Shown here one piece after another: positions 38,629-51,979 of a stretch of DNA of 64,000 bases. Under the pieces are notes generated by a model. The model saw nothing but the letters and a program-made list of their open reading frames with translations. It did not search any database and was not told the DNA's origin. The position numbers and the translations under genes were made by a program. Numbering within the stretch: the first letter of the stretch is position 1; every line of letters starts with the position of its first letter. Origin of the DNA: Ecdyonurus torrentis (taxonomy: Eukaryota > Arthropoda > Insecta > Ephemeroptera > Heptageniidae); the NCBI GenBank assembly GCA_949318235.1, contig OX439127.1, forward strand, positions 37,341,805 through 37,405,804. Reading direction: 5' to 3'.

Positions 38629-40000
38629 CATGAAAATACAATATGTGTGTAATAAGTATATATAACTGTATGATAAAAAAATAGAGTTACAAATGAGTTA
38701 AAATATATAAACGAGAAAAACAGGGAAAAATAAAAACATAACTGAAAATATGATGATTATGTATTAATATATTTCTATCCGTGTAAAAATTTCAAGAAAA
38801 TATATCATACACATAACGTTATAATCTATACAGAAATATAATACTGCAAATCACTTCACACAATATATATATATATATATATTAAATATATATATATTAT
38901 ATGAGCAACACTTATGAAAAAGGCTCATTATCATCGTTATTATAATTCACCCTATACAATATAAAGCAAAGCCCTCTAACAAACACAATAATATATTTTT
39001 CTGTTACTTATAGGTATATCTAACATACTCGTCAAGTATAAATATGTGAATCATATGTTATATTCCCTTAAACTTTTTGTTCAATAACCTGAACTTAATG
39101 CGTTACTGCTACCATGAATGATCAAAGTCACTCACTTTTTCTACCTTTTTTTTATTATTATTATTTCTTTCACTTCTATAATATTTTATACCACCCAGGC
39201 TGCATGTATGCATGTGGGCCTATACATACCTATTCTTTCATAATAATTTTTTTATATATACACTCCTCATCATATTCAGCTGCTTACCTACGCTTGATGC
39301 ACACTATCAATCATTAAATAGACATTAATTAACACCAGTTGAAATCTCAAGTGTCAGGTGAGAGAGAGACTGAGAGAGAGAGAGAACAACACTGATTTAT
39401 ATAATAATGTTTCAAATTCAAGTGTATAAGAAACATGTAATTAATCTCTTTTTTCTTCTTCTTGTTATTAATTTTTATAATAACTGACAAATTAAATCAT
39501 ATTGTACAGTATACATATGAAAAGAAATAAAATTTATTTTATATATATTTTTTTTCAAGTCATATAATTTGATTCTAATTTGCAGTTGTATTATAATTAT
39601 ATGATTAAATATATGAATTATTCTTAAAAGTATTGATTTAGAATAATAAAATAAGTATTTCTAACAGAAAGTATATACAAATGATTTACAAAATAGAACC
39701 AATTTGGAATATATATAGTTATTATACTTTCAAAAAGTTCAATGACTCAAAAGCACAATTTTAATTTTGTGAGAGTTAAAAAGTTTCACTATGTTATACA
39801 ATTATGAAAAAAGCATTATGCGCCTATTTTTCCTTATGAGTATATCTTAAAAATGTATAGTTTTGTCTGAACTTTTTTATCACATCTTTAAATCTCAATG
39901 TAAGGCATTTATTTATGTCTTGTTTCATCGTTTATACAAGAAAATTGAATGTTGTAAAGGAATTTTAATTTTTACTTTTTTACAGTGCGTGTGTATAAGT
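38629..40000. other. AT-rich non-coding DNA
   Basis: Short AT array at 38863-38882 and GA words at 39360-39384. A 67-codon frame at 39114 is unrecognised. Confidence 0.5.
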
Positions 40001-40006
40001 TTATAT

Positions 40007-40093
<87 letters not shown>

Positions 40094-40128
40094 ATATATA
40101 TTATATATATATATATTATATATAATAT
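40001..40128. repeat. Imperfect (AT)n array
   Basis: About 128 bp of AT repeats with several phase shifts, unlike the uninterrupted arrays elsewhere, so probably older. Confidence 0.95.
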
Positions 40129-41288
40129 AGTATAAACTTGTTTTGCTATATAGATATATATAACCTTTCATCAATGCATCAAAATAATAACATAAAAAAG
40201 TTCATATATTTTTTTATTTTAGTTTCAGATGTATATCAATATAATGTATCAATTTAGGTTATTGCCTACAAAAAATAGACAATGGAGCAATGTGAGTAAA
40301 CTAAACTAAAAACAATTGCACTGCAATGACTTTAAGTTTTATATTGCAAAAGCATTATCTCTTTTCTTCTCAAGAGCATTCGTTTGGTGCATGGGAAAAT
40401 TTTATTTAAATTATACTTGGGAGATAAATATGTTATATAATAGTGTGCTGTCATTAATATTTATATAATATAGTATTTTTTTATATTATTGTCCATTATA
40501 CACATGCATATATAAAAATCTGTCATGGTCGCACAGAAAAATTAATTTGCAACATTAAGTTTTTTTTTTTTTTTTTTTCGATATTTTATTGACAATTATG
40601 TTATTTAAAGATAAAATAAAATCGTTGTCATAGTGGGAAAATTATTGAGGACAAAATTATATTGATGTCGATTTAACTCACATTATATTATATTATTGAT
40701 TTCAAAAGCGATATTTTAGAAGGAAATCTTAACTGCGTTGAAAAAAAAAAAAAGTTAAAAATTTGCTGTGACGTATAATGATTGTTGATATTCGATGTTC
40801 ATCAAACTTATTCACACCATGATAATAAAATGTAAATTTTAATTGCATTTGATGATGCTCATTACTATATTCAAATTTTTAAAACATAAATATTGCGATA
40901 TAGACTTGCAAAATATATTTTATCTACAGTATTTGAGTCGAACGTATTTTGGTTTGAATGGTTCGAAATATTTTATTTTTTTGATTTTTTTTTCAACAAT
41001 AAAACTTAATTACACTACTAAAATTATGTTTATACACGATACAATATTTGGAAAGAAAAACAAAAATTATTGTGAGTAATTTCTATTGAATTTCCTTTCA
41101 ATCAAATTTATTGCATGTGCAAATATTTTAATCCTTTAGAATAATTAAACCTTTTAGAATCCCTTTTTGGAACAGGCTCTGAATAGTTTAGATATAGCAT
41201 ATAGCTTCTTCACGAGGTATGATGTTAATGTATTATGTCATGCCAAATGTATTTGTAATAATTTAAGTCATTTATAGGTTCTATATAA

Positions 41289-41293
<5 letters not shown>
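40129..41293. other. AT-rich non-coding DNA
   Basis: T run at 40560-40578. A 78-codon frame at 40843-41079 is AT-rich and unrecognised. Confidence 0.5.

Positions 41294-41320
<27 letters not shown>
41294..41320. repeat. poly(A) run
   Basis: 27 consecutive A. Confidence 0.9.
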
Positions 41321-41543
41321 CTAATGCATGCATTATTCTGTAAAATAATTTTATATTAGAATTGGTGGTGATTTTTATTGCCTCTCGTCACAACTTTAAA
41401 ATAATATACATTAAAAATACTTCCATACTGCTCCAAAATATATATCATGGAAAAAGTCGCAAATTAATTAAAAAATCGAGTTGTTTCATCTTCTTATCTT
41501 TAATTTTATAAATGGGTTTTTGATAATCATATATTCTAACTCT

Positions 41544-41617
41544 CTCCAAACATTGTACCTACTCAGTTATTATAAAATAACTTATTATATAAGAACTGGG
41601 TAAGTGCAATGTTTGAG
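41544..41617. ncRNA. Candidate microRNA precursor hairpin
   Basis: Arms 41544-41574 and 41588-41617 pair over about 28 positions with one bulged C, two mismatches (C-A, A-G) and two G-U pairs, around a 13-nt loop. Read on the plus strand, the likely mature arms are near AACATTGTACCTACTCAGTT (5p) and AAGAACTGGGTAAGTGCAAT (3p). Length, loop and stem fit animal pre-miRNAs. I do not recognise either arm as a known miRNA seed family. A tiny MITE palindrome would look similar, so transcription decides. Confidence 0.35.
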
Positions 41618-41995
41618 TTTCATCTACTGTATAAGTACACGAACACGTGCATAATTATTCTATAGCTCATTTCAGAACAATTTGTTCAATAATGTATGCT
41701 GTATTACATGTTATATAACATACTATGTTGCATGGAATAATCATTTACGTTGTTCTAATTTAGCATCATTTAAGTTAAAATGATATAAATGCAGCATCAA
41801 TTACTTAATTTGTTCTTGCCGTGTATACATATATGAATAATTTTTCATATCCCGCGTTTTGCTGTCTCGATGCAGTATAATTAGTGAGGTTCGGTGAAAT
41901 GTGGCTTAAAACCCTCACTGATTAAAAATGTTATTATATATATATATATACTTGTTTGTATTTTTTGTGCATACGTTATTAGAATGGAGCAAACT
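41618..41995. other. AT-rich non-coding DNA
   Basis: Nothing gene-like. Confidence 0.55.
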
Positions 41996-42016
41996 GGGGG
42001 GGGGGGGGGGGGGGGG
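41996..42016. repeat. poly(G) run, 21 bases
   Basis: 21 consecutive G followed by AGCGCGAGCGG. Very unusual for DNA this AT-rich. The glycine run in an 81-codon frame across it is an artefact. Confidence 0.95.
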
Positions 42017-43576
42017 AGCGCGAGCGGTAGATATAATTTTGATTCACGTCACCGCATAAATCGGAAGTTACTTAAATTAGTTATATTTCTCATTAAATAT
42101 ATAAAAATCCTTCGATTTCATTCATATATTATTGAATGATTGTACACTTATAATTTAAATTAAATATTGATATTGAAATTTGAAATTCAACGTTATACAT
42201 AATAATATAATATAGGTCTCCAATATTAAATATTTTTTTATTAAATTTAATTTTAATATATATTTCCATTAATATATTTTATAGTATCATTCTTAATAAT
42301 CATATTAATTTACTTCCTTTAAAAATTCATTCATATTTTTATATATTTTAATATGTCATTGGATTGATTGAATATTTTATCAATTGATATACTGTATAGT
42401 ATAATTATATACGATATATAGACTTGATTCCAAATTCATTTATTAAAAACATTCGTTCATATTATAATGAGTATGGCATGGCCGTGGCATCAGACTTTAT
42501 TATATGTTCAACACGTGTTGACGAACAGAGGATATACATTTTACGTTTTTTTTTTTATTTTTTATTATTATTATTAATATTTTTTACATTGGTTTCAACA
42601 GTTAAATAATGACAATAACAAATAAAAAAAAAATAAAAAAAAAACAGACAAAAAGAGATTTTTTTTTCTTCTAAAAAAGAATGCGCGTTAGTAATACACG
42701 TTAAATGTATATTTTAATATTAATGAACGATTCTTTATTGGTTTATTATAATATAATTAATTACTAGAAACTAATTACTTTGTCATAGATACTTAATTAA
42801 AAATTATATATATATTTAATATATATATTTTGTATTTACATTTTTATTCTGATGGTGTTTACAACTTGTCAACTCATTAAAATATTTATGGCTTTTAAAC
42901 TGTTCATAAAAGGATATTAAAGCGCGAAGTAAAAGCTTTTTGCATTTTTATACTTATGTAAAACTAATAAGCAAGACCAAAGACGGTATTAATGGATAAA
43001 GTAAAAAAAAAAAAAGTTATAATGATTAAATAAAATTAAAAAAGAAAAACAATAATAATATATTTTCGTCTTCTTTTATATATAATTTGTGTAAAGTCAT
43101 AAAAGTTTTTCTTTTTCTTCAAAGATATAAAGATTAAAATTGTTCTTCTTATTCTCATGGAAAGAGTAAATTGAATATTCTTTTTGAGCCATGATTTTTT
43201 TTTATATATAAATCATTATGTTAATTATGTTTAACAATACAATATGGAATTAAAATGCTGTTAAAAATATGAAAGTCCTGCAAATTACTATTTATTGCTT
43301 ATTTATTATCATTGTCTTCATGTAGGTAAATGTTATATATGATACATAAAAGGTCTATATATTATATAATATACCAAATAAAATTATATAGATGTGTCAA
43401 TTTTTAATTACATAAGTTGTCTTTTCTCCAATAATATTAGAACATAAAATTCCTTTTAAATAAAGTTCAATAAATCTTTTTAGTATTTTTTTTAAATGTC
43501 ATAACTTTATAACTTCTCAATGATAAAAAAAGAAAAGAAAAGAAATATTTTTGTAAAGCTCACAGACTCCAATAAA
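42017..43576. other. AT-rich non-coding DNA
   Basis: Nothing gene-like; a 61-codon frame at 42424 is unrecognised. Confidence 0.55.
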
Positions 43577-43603
43577 GTTGGTCCAGCGGGTTGCATATAT
43601 ACG
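43577..43603 (+). repeat. Short dispersed repeat, copy A
   Basis: GTTGGTCCAGCGGGTTGCAT at 43577-43596, followed by ATATACGA, matches the minus strand of 53053-53080 with about three mismatches. Far more GC-rich than its surroundings. Probably a remnant of an interspersed element. Confidence 0.55.
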
Positions 43604-43796
43604 AGTATTTAGGAGTTACGTCTTATTCTTATACGAATGAGCAGTATAAATATTTATTGAATATATATATATAAAAAAAATGATAACATAAATCATCAGT
43701 ATGGAATATAAGTTAAGTTCTCTTTTTAATTTTGACAACTACATTTATAATCTTGACATTAAATCTGAAAATAAAAATGCGTTATTATTTTTTACT

Positions 43797-43799
<3 letters not shown>

Positions 43800-43869
<70 letters not shown>
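43800..43869. repeat. (AT)35 array
   Basis: Perfect AT array of about 70 bp. Confidence 0.95.
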
Positions 43870-43871
<2 letters not shown>

Positions 43872-44050
43872 GTTGCGTGTATAGCTCGTGCGAAGAAGCC
43901 ACCCATCAACCTTGCCCCGCCTCTTTGTATATAAATACGTCTTGTAATCTAATCACACATAATTGTGCAAAGCTGTTGCTTCTTTTGTTGTATATAATAA
44001 TCACAGCAACAGCATCTGCCTCACAAGACGCAACAAGATGCCTTGATAAT
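43870..44050 (+). promoter_or_regulatory. Mixed patch with a TATA-box-like word
   Basis: Complex sequence after the AT array. CCGCCTCTTTGTATATAAAT (43918-43937) has a strong TATA-like core after a GC-rich stretch. Overlapping frames at 43877-44125 are unrecognised. A core promoter is possible but no transcript is evident. Confidence 0.2.
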
Positions 44051-45611
44051 AGAAAAAAATGTATAGAAAATAAATTGAAACTTGAGAGGGGAAAAAAAAC
44101 TTCATATATAGGTGTTATAGTTTAGGCTGATACGTTTGTGGCTATTGATTTTGGTTATACATTATATATATTTTTATATATCTCTTCTTTCTTTTTTTTT
44201 TCTTCAAACTTTTTTCATAAACTTCTCACAGTGGGCAAGCACTGTGGTAAAATCAAAGCTGATGGGAATATTCGCAGCTCTATGAAAACCACAAGCAAAA
44301 GCATGCTCACTCAAAAGACATTATTATCGAGAGACAATAATTATAATAACTATACAGCCCACATATAACGTTATAAAAATCTCTCACTCTATGTTATATA
44401 CCAAACGACACGGTAAAAATGATACACTTGATTACACAACAAACAACATTTGATTGGACTTTTATACATGTTTGGCATAATAAGAAATGGATCGATGCAT
44501 ATAATATTATATACGGCGAATATATATACTTTTTTTTTGTCCGGAATGTTATATAGAATTTATAATGTGTTTAAAAATTCACATGAGTTAATGAGTGGTC
44601 AATGCAAGATAATAATAATATAATATTATTTTGCTAATCTGTAATTTGAAGATCATTGACGTGAATCATTAAACGTCAATTTCTTCATTATTTTCCCATA
44701 GGGTATCTTATTATAATATATAAGTATTACTTCTGGTTTTGAAAGTTAATGATGTTATTTTTATATAGAACAATATTAAAATAAATAAAATACAATGATG
44801 CTGTAAACTTTTATACCAGAAGCAAATACATCTGAACTTATTGTTATCCATTCTCCATGAGTATATTATTATGCCCAACAGTGACCCACACACTCATATC
44901 TTTAATGAGATGAGAATATCAGTAGCGTGATTTTGTTTGCATACAGGGTTTCATCGGAATAAGCAAATTTCAGGAGGGAAAAAATAGCAATCACTGTGTA
45001 AATTTTTGATTAATATACTTTGACATTTTAGGCTTAAAAGGCTGATTGTTTTAATTTTCGCAACCCTATTTCAGTAACGAATAATATATATATATATAGT
45101 CACCTTCATATTTTTTTAATATCACTGAGGCCATAATACGATAAGAATACCATAAATTTATATGCAGTAATATACCAATCAAAAATCTGGTATGATCATT
45201 TGACCTTTTTTTCCCTTTTCCTTTGGCTTTTAGGCGTGTCAATATATTATAATTACAGTTTGTTTTTTAAAATATATGATGTATAATCAAATTTTGGAGT
45301 TAGAATCTTATAAATACGTGGTATAATTATTAAAAATAATAACCTAAATTTCTTTTATTTTAAATGACAATACTTAAACATGATTTGTCAAATTAATAAA
45401 CACGCAAATAATAATTAAGTTACAAACTTCAGAACTTCTAATTATTAAGAATAACATGTTTGACAATCATTTAATAAGTAATGGTAATGAGGCTAATTAA
45501 AAAAAAAAAAAGTATACCATGCAAGTTTATACCATGAGAAATTTTGGATAATATATTATATCGTATTTCGAGGGAAAAATATAGCTTTGTACTAAAATAA
45601 TTGTTGAGTTA

Positions 45612-45614
<3 letters not shown>
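44051..45614. other. AT-rich non-coding DNA
   Basis: Frames at 44138 (plus) and 44711-44893 (minus) are unrecognised. ATTGACGT...ACGTCAAT near 44654-44673 forms a small inverted pair of CRE-like words. Confidence 0.45.

Positions 45615-45650
<36 letters not shown>
45615..45650. repeat. (GA)18 microsatellite
   Basis: Perfect GA array. Confidence 0.95.
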
Positions 45651-45656
<6 letters not shown>

Positions 45657-45798
45657 AGTGATTATATAACAAAACAAGATATTAATAAAATAAAACTTTT
45701 GTTCTAAAAGATCTGTGCGGATATGTCATAATATATAAGAGACTCATAATTACACCCTTCCTTTTTTATTTTTCTTCTCCACGTAACTTCAAAAGAAC

Positions 45799-45802
<4 letters not shown>

Positions 45803-45857
<55 letters not shown>
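45803..45857. repeat. (GA)27 microsatellite
   Basis: Second GA array 150 bp after the first, followed by a GC-richer patch (45860-46000) containing GTGACGTCAC. Confidence 0.95.
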
Positions 45858-45860
<3 letters not shown>

Positions 45861-46000
45861 GGGTTCTATTTTTACGACAGATGGAGTTATTTCTCATGAT
45901 GTCTCTTTTTACCTCATCGTGATTTGTAGGTGGCTTGTTTAGCAAAAGGTGCGGCATTTCGTGACGTCACTCAAGACACGACTAGAACCACCACATAGCT
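45858..46000. other. Small mixed patch after GA tract
   Basis: About 140 bp of balanced sequence with GTGACGTCAC (45961-45970), a CREB/ATF-type palindrome. Function inferred only. Confidence 0.25.
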
Positions 46001-46995
46001 CTAATTCAAATTCAAGGCCACTATAAAATTATTTATATACACAAATAAAATCTCTTTATTAGCTAAATTTATACTAATATTTATATGTATAACATTAAAA
46101 ATAAATAAATTTTATGAGTTAGAAGGATAATTGGTAAATTACGGTAGATGTTATACTTTATAACTTCTCATTTATAATATCGTTATAATAATAAATCTTC
46201 AAATCAAATGCAATAACAATTTTTAATGATCTGAATTATAGGAAGTACTATTGTTTAGTGTATCCAATATTGCAATACAAATTAGTAAGCTGTCGAAATT
46301 AAATAATATGTTTACTATAATCATTGGTTTACTCATTGTGAAATTTGATATATCTTTTGTATGAGACTTAATTGTCGTTTATTTTACTTTATAGAAAGAA
46401 AGTATAATATAGAAATTAAATTTATAAATAAAAATGATTGATTTTTGTTATATTTTACATTTTTTTTTATCTATAAGTGTGAGTTTGCCTAATGGATGCT
46501 GAATGATCCTTTCAATCTTTTACCGGATATTAAAAATTATATCAATTGGGAAAATTGCCAATTATATTTTCAGATATTACTCAATGTTATAGGTTATTAT
46601 ATAGTATAAAAAAAATATATAATATTATATAGTAATATTGAGAATGAGCATTGTATCTGCATGACCTTCCGGTTAGTTGATTTCATTCAACTTCCTGAAA
46701 CTATTGATAGGAACATTTTTTTTATTTCTCATATAACAAAGTTTCATTATTTCATTATTTTTTTTTCTTATTGCTTCCCTCTCACAAAATCATTTTTATT
46801 TTTGCCGTAACCATAAAATGCATACAATAAAAATTTGCTTTATGTTATGTTATTTTTTTATATTTTTGTCATTTGTGTGCCTAACAGTTTTTTTTTTTTT
46901 TTAATTTGCAGGTATATATTTTTTAAAAAGATTTTTAAAAAAATCGTATATTTTATAACATAACTGGATAAAGTAAAAAAATCTTTTGTATAGAC
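46001..46995. other. AT-rich non-coding DNA
   Basis: Nothing gene-like. Confidence 0.55.
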
Positions 46996-47021
46996 TTTTT
47001 TTTTTTTTTTTTTTTTTTTTT
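46996..47021. repeat. poly(T) run
   Basis: 26 consecutive T. Confidence 0.9.
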
Positions 47022-48004
47022 GTACTTTTGATAGACTAAAACTGTTGTGAAGATTAAGATATATTTTACTACCCCCTCATATTTCGTTCTTTTGGCAAAC
47101 AGCCATGAACATGAAAAAAAAAAAGTTGAATTATTATAATTCATGCAATATATTCATAATATATATTTTTCTCATACTTCAAAAATATAATAAAATTATT
47201 TTATAATATTCAACTTGTATTAAAGTATGATTGATTATTTTTTTAATATAATGAATCTCTCTCTCTCTCTCTCATTTCAAGCTTAATGGATAATTATGAC
47301 ATGAGTATGTCTGGTTTACTGGAAACCTTATTATAACACACATAAGAAATACAAAATAATTTATGTATTCAGTTTATATAGATGTTATATTATTATTATT
47401 TGATAAATTCAATTTTAGAAATATGAGCTCATCATACACTTCACATTATATACAACTTGTCTAATTTTATGGTTTTATACCCACATAGATTAAAAAAAAA
47501 AGTATTTATTTGCTTCCTTAAAAAAATGTATATACTTACCCAAGACACACTTAAGATATATTAAGTAAGTTTCAAAACTGCTGCACTTAAATTATAGTTA
47601 TTAAAATGAACTCTATATATATATATATAAAGCTACTGGAAACAACATTTACAAATACATTAATGAAGGTATTTTAACATTTTAATATCCGAGAATTCCT
47701 TTTTTTTTTTTTTTTATACTTAAACTATCTCAAGAGGGTTGAGTATGAAATAAAAGTGAACAGCTCTTATATCCAAAAATTGAGAGAAGTATATGAACGT
47801 CATGCATATATTTAGTGTAAAAAGTTATAAGATGTACGTGTCAGCTTACAGAGTTGATGATGCTAAATGCTTATGATATGAAAGTAAAAAAAAAAAAAAT
47901 TAAAAAAAAAATAATAAGAGAGAGAAAGAGAGAGAAGAATCTATCTGTATGTATCATGGTTGTTAGGTTGTTTTTATCCTTTATTCTCACCTGAACTCTT
48001 CTTC
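47022..48004. other. AT-rich non-coding DNA
   Basis: CT tract at 47256-47273, T run at 47700-47715 and A/G-rich sequence at 47886-47938. No gene. Confidence 0.5.
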
Positions 48005-48185
48005 TTCTTCTTCTTATTCCACTCTAAGCAACAGCGGCGGCTTGGGAGGAGGTGGATTGGTCAACGCCCCCGGTCTTTGATGTTTGCCGCCGCTCCTTGT
48101 AATATGCAGGTGTGTCGGGCGATCTTGACTCTCGCAAGGAAGGTACTTTTCAGGCCTCCTTGCTAGCTTTTAGGTCTTTACTTGT
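48005..48185. promoter_or_regulatory. GC-rich island with inverted repeats
   Basis: AGCGGCGGC at 48033-48041 pairs perfectly with GCCGCCGCT at 48086-48094. GCAAGGAAGG (48134-48143) pairs with CCTCCTTGC (48155-48163) with one bulge. The island carries TTTGATGTTTGCCGC (48076-48090), also present at 33002-33016. A 68-codon plus frame crosses it but shows no domain. May be a regulatory element or structured untranslated exon. Confidence 0.3.
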
Positions 48186-48597
48186 TTGGGTCTCAATATA
48201 TGCCGTGATTACTTTTTCTAAGTACTGAAGCACATACACAATTTTCTTTTTATCTTTATATATACTATAAACATAAAACGTGCTACGTGATGGTGTCCTT
48301 ACTTCGTTACAGTAAAGACTCGAAAATGTCAAAACTTATGGACTTATACATGACGTCTTATAACATTCAAAAATAGCTTTATATACTTTGATGGTGGTCC
48401 CCTTTAACATAAAAGACAATACATATTTTTTTTTTTTTTTTTTTAAAGGTGTATTATTTTTATAATACTTTATAATATAATGCCTTTTTAACGTCACAAT
48501 ATAACATAAAATAAGAATATTATTAAAATATTGTTTTCTATATCTAATATATTATAACAGATTTAGAGCAATGAGGAGGTAAACACGCGCATTCATC

Positions 48598-48630
<33 letters not shown>

Positions 48631-49500
48631 AAAATTGTGCACGAGTAAAAATACATTATTATTATTAGTTTTTTTTTTTCCACTATAAATTTTGAACAAT
48701 AAATTAACCGTGACAACACATAGCTTTTATATGAATCTCATGATAGCTTAAAAATTTATTACTTAATTTTTGTTATAAGAATAGAATCATAATATAAAAT
48801 ATATTATATATATATATTAATATATATGTATATATGTTATTAATCCCTAAATATATGGTATATATAATAATTTTCTACTTTAATTTTGAAGTTTTATAAT
48901 TTCTATTTCTATTTTTCTAAAAGATAAAATAAATACATTGAAAATTTTATGGTTCTTTACTTTTTCAAAAAATAACAATAATAATATAAAAATTTGATAT
49001 AGGGCTATACTTAAACATATTTAGCTATTTGTATTTGCGTAATGAAAAGATTGTTTGATTAACATTAATAGCATAATCAATCATAAGAAATAAATAAATA
49101 TATACAATAAAAAAATCATAGAGTTATTGAAAATGTATATATCAATAAATAAAAAAAATAATGGTTATTAACCTTTTAAAAGAAACTTAATGCATGGTTA
49201 TAGATGATTGATTTTCTTGAATGAAACACTATATCGATGAATCAGTGTGACTAAATTGACTCCGTGAAAGTTGTTTGGACAATTGGTTCGTGATGTATAA
49301 CATTATATAGTAGTAATATATATAGGAAGAAAGAAAAGAAATAAAAAACAATGGATTGAGATTTTAATATGAAATTTATTTAATTTAAAAGACAATAATA
49401 TATATAATATTAAATTTTATAAAATTGATATTTTCTTATTATTTTTACCAGATGTTGTTTACTAGGCAATGAATGATTGTAATGATGGAATGAAACATAA
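48186..49500. other. AT-rich non-coding DNA with A/T runs
   Basis: T run 48426-48444 and A run 48598-48623 (26 bases). Otherwise nothing seen. Confidence 0.55.
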
Positions 49501-49501
49501 T

Positions 49502-49531
49502 TGTGTGTGTGTGAGAGAGAAAGAGAGAGAG

Positions 49532-49592
<61 letters not shown>
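49502..49592. repeat. (GT)n-(GA)40 array
   Basis: Five GT units then about 40 GA units with minor interruptions near 49521-49534. Frames on both strands are artefacts. Confidence 0.95.
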
Positions 49593-49595
<3 letters not shown>

Positions 49596-49704
49596 TATTA
49601 CTCGTTCCTTTGGTGGGTCTCATCAAAAGCATCTTTATGATGATTGGATAAATATAATTTTCTTGATCGGTATAACAACGCAATCTCAAGTCTTACAATT
49701 ACAA

Positions 49705-49806
49705 TCTTCTTCTTCTTCTTTTATCTTTTTCTTTTTCTTTTTTTTTTTTTCTCTCTCCTCTTTTTTTTTCCTCTTTTTTTTCCTCTTTTTTTTTTTTTTT
49801 TTTTCC
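49705..49806. repeat. Polypyrimidine tract, about 100 bp
   Basis: Nearly pure T/C with one A at about 49722, beginning with CTT triplets and ending TTTTCC before AG. It has opposite purine polarity to the GA array 110 bp upstream. Confidence 0.9.
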
Positions 49807-50636
<830 letters not shown>

Positions 50637-51924
50637 CATATTATAATATTATAACATTTTTGCTTTGGCTTTCGTGTTTATAATTTAGTGAAATAGATGT
50701 CTAATGTTGATGGTGATTGCTACATATATGTATTCCATCAGGTATAACCGAATAATAACACACACACACACACAAAGTTATAGTTATGGCAGCTGATCTA
50801 CATGCCTTAGGCTTACACATGCTGAGAATTGTCAATAATAGAAACATTAAAAAAACATCTCAGTATCATATACAATATATAAGAATAAATTTTAATACAT
50901 TTATTTGCATAACTTTTTTTTTTCTAAATTAAAATATTTTATTAATGAGTTATATAAAGCAGATTTATTGCTGAAAGTAAATGAATAAATTCATATATAA
51001 AAAAATAATAAAATTTTTTTTTGAGGTACATACGCATATAATAGAAAATGGTTCTCCGTATTATGTCACAAGCAACATATAGGTGACTAATTTGTTACGG
51101 GTCATTTCATTCTCGCACAAGCAATTAACTATTTTATTTCTTGTCGGTGTAAATTTAAAAACGTATAAATTAAATAAGTGTTTATTTTTTCTTTTTCTTT
51201 TTAAATAACATATTAAAACATGATTGAATTTTTTTTACTATATTTTTTTGTTAAGAATTATTGATATGCATTAACAATTTCAATTGAAAATTATGGGAGG
51301 AGGAAGGAAAAAAAAAAAGAATCAATCGTTTTGAATAATAACTTGACGCTTGATTGCTTCTTCCCACAGATGTATAAATAACAAAATCGTATCAATATAA
51401 TATAGAGCAGTATAGAGCATAATATAGAGCACACGAGAATATATATGATGAGATCATTAACTTGATGCTTTTTACAATTTTAATTTTTAATTTCATTTGC
51501 AGCATTATAATATTATTTATGAAATTTAAATTTATGTTTAATTGTAAGATCAGTTTCATATTTTTTATAATATGCAGAGACGTGTAGGTAAAAAATGCTG
51601 ACTTTGATGTTAACTTAATAAGTTATAAAATAATTTTGAATATGAATATATATTTTTATAAAACATATAAAGAACTATTATACAATTGATACTTTTCAAA
51701 GAATTATAATTTATAATATATCATCAGTCATGCTGAATTTTGCTTATATCTTTTGAATTTCGGTTCAATCAATTTACCAATCTTTTTGTCAATTACTCCA
51801 TCAAAAATTTATAAAAATATTTTGATATTATTATTTTAATATACACTGTTTATGAACTGAACAAGGAAATTACATAAAATGTATATCATTTAAATTTTGG
51901 ATTCAAATCTTTGTCTATATGTGC

Positions 51925-51928
<4 letters not shown>
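50637..51928. other. AT-rich non-coding DNA
   Basis: A short CA array at 50760-50774; GAGCA-containing ATATAGAGCA words repeat at 51401-51431. Nothing gene-like. Confidence 0.55.

Positions 51929-51975
<47 letters not shown>
51929..51975. repeat. poly(A) run, 47 bases
   Basis: Second longest homopolymer in the window. Confidence 0.95.
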
Positions 51976-51979
<4 letters not shown>

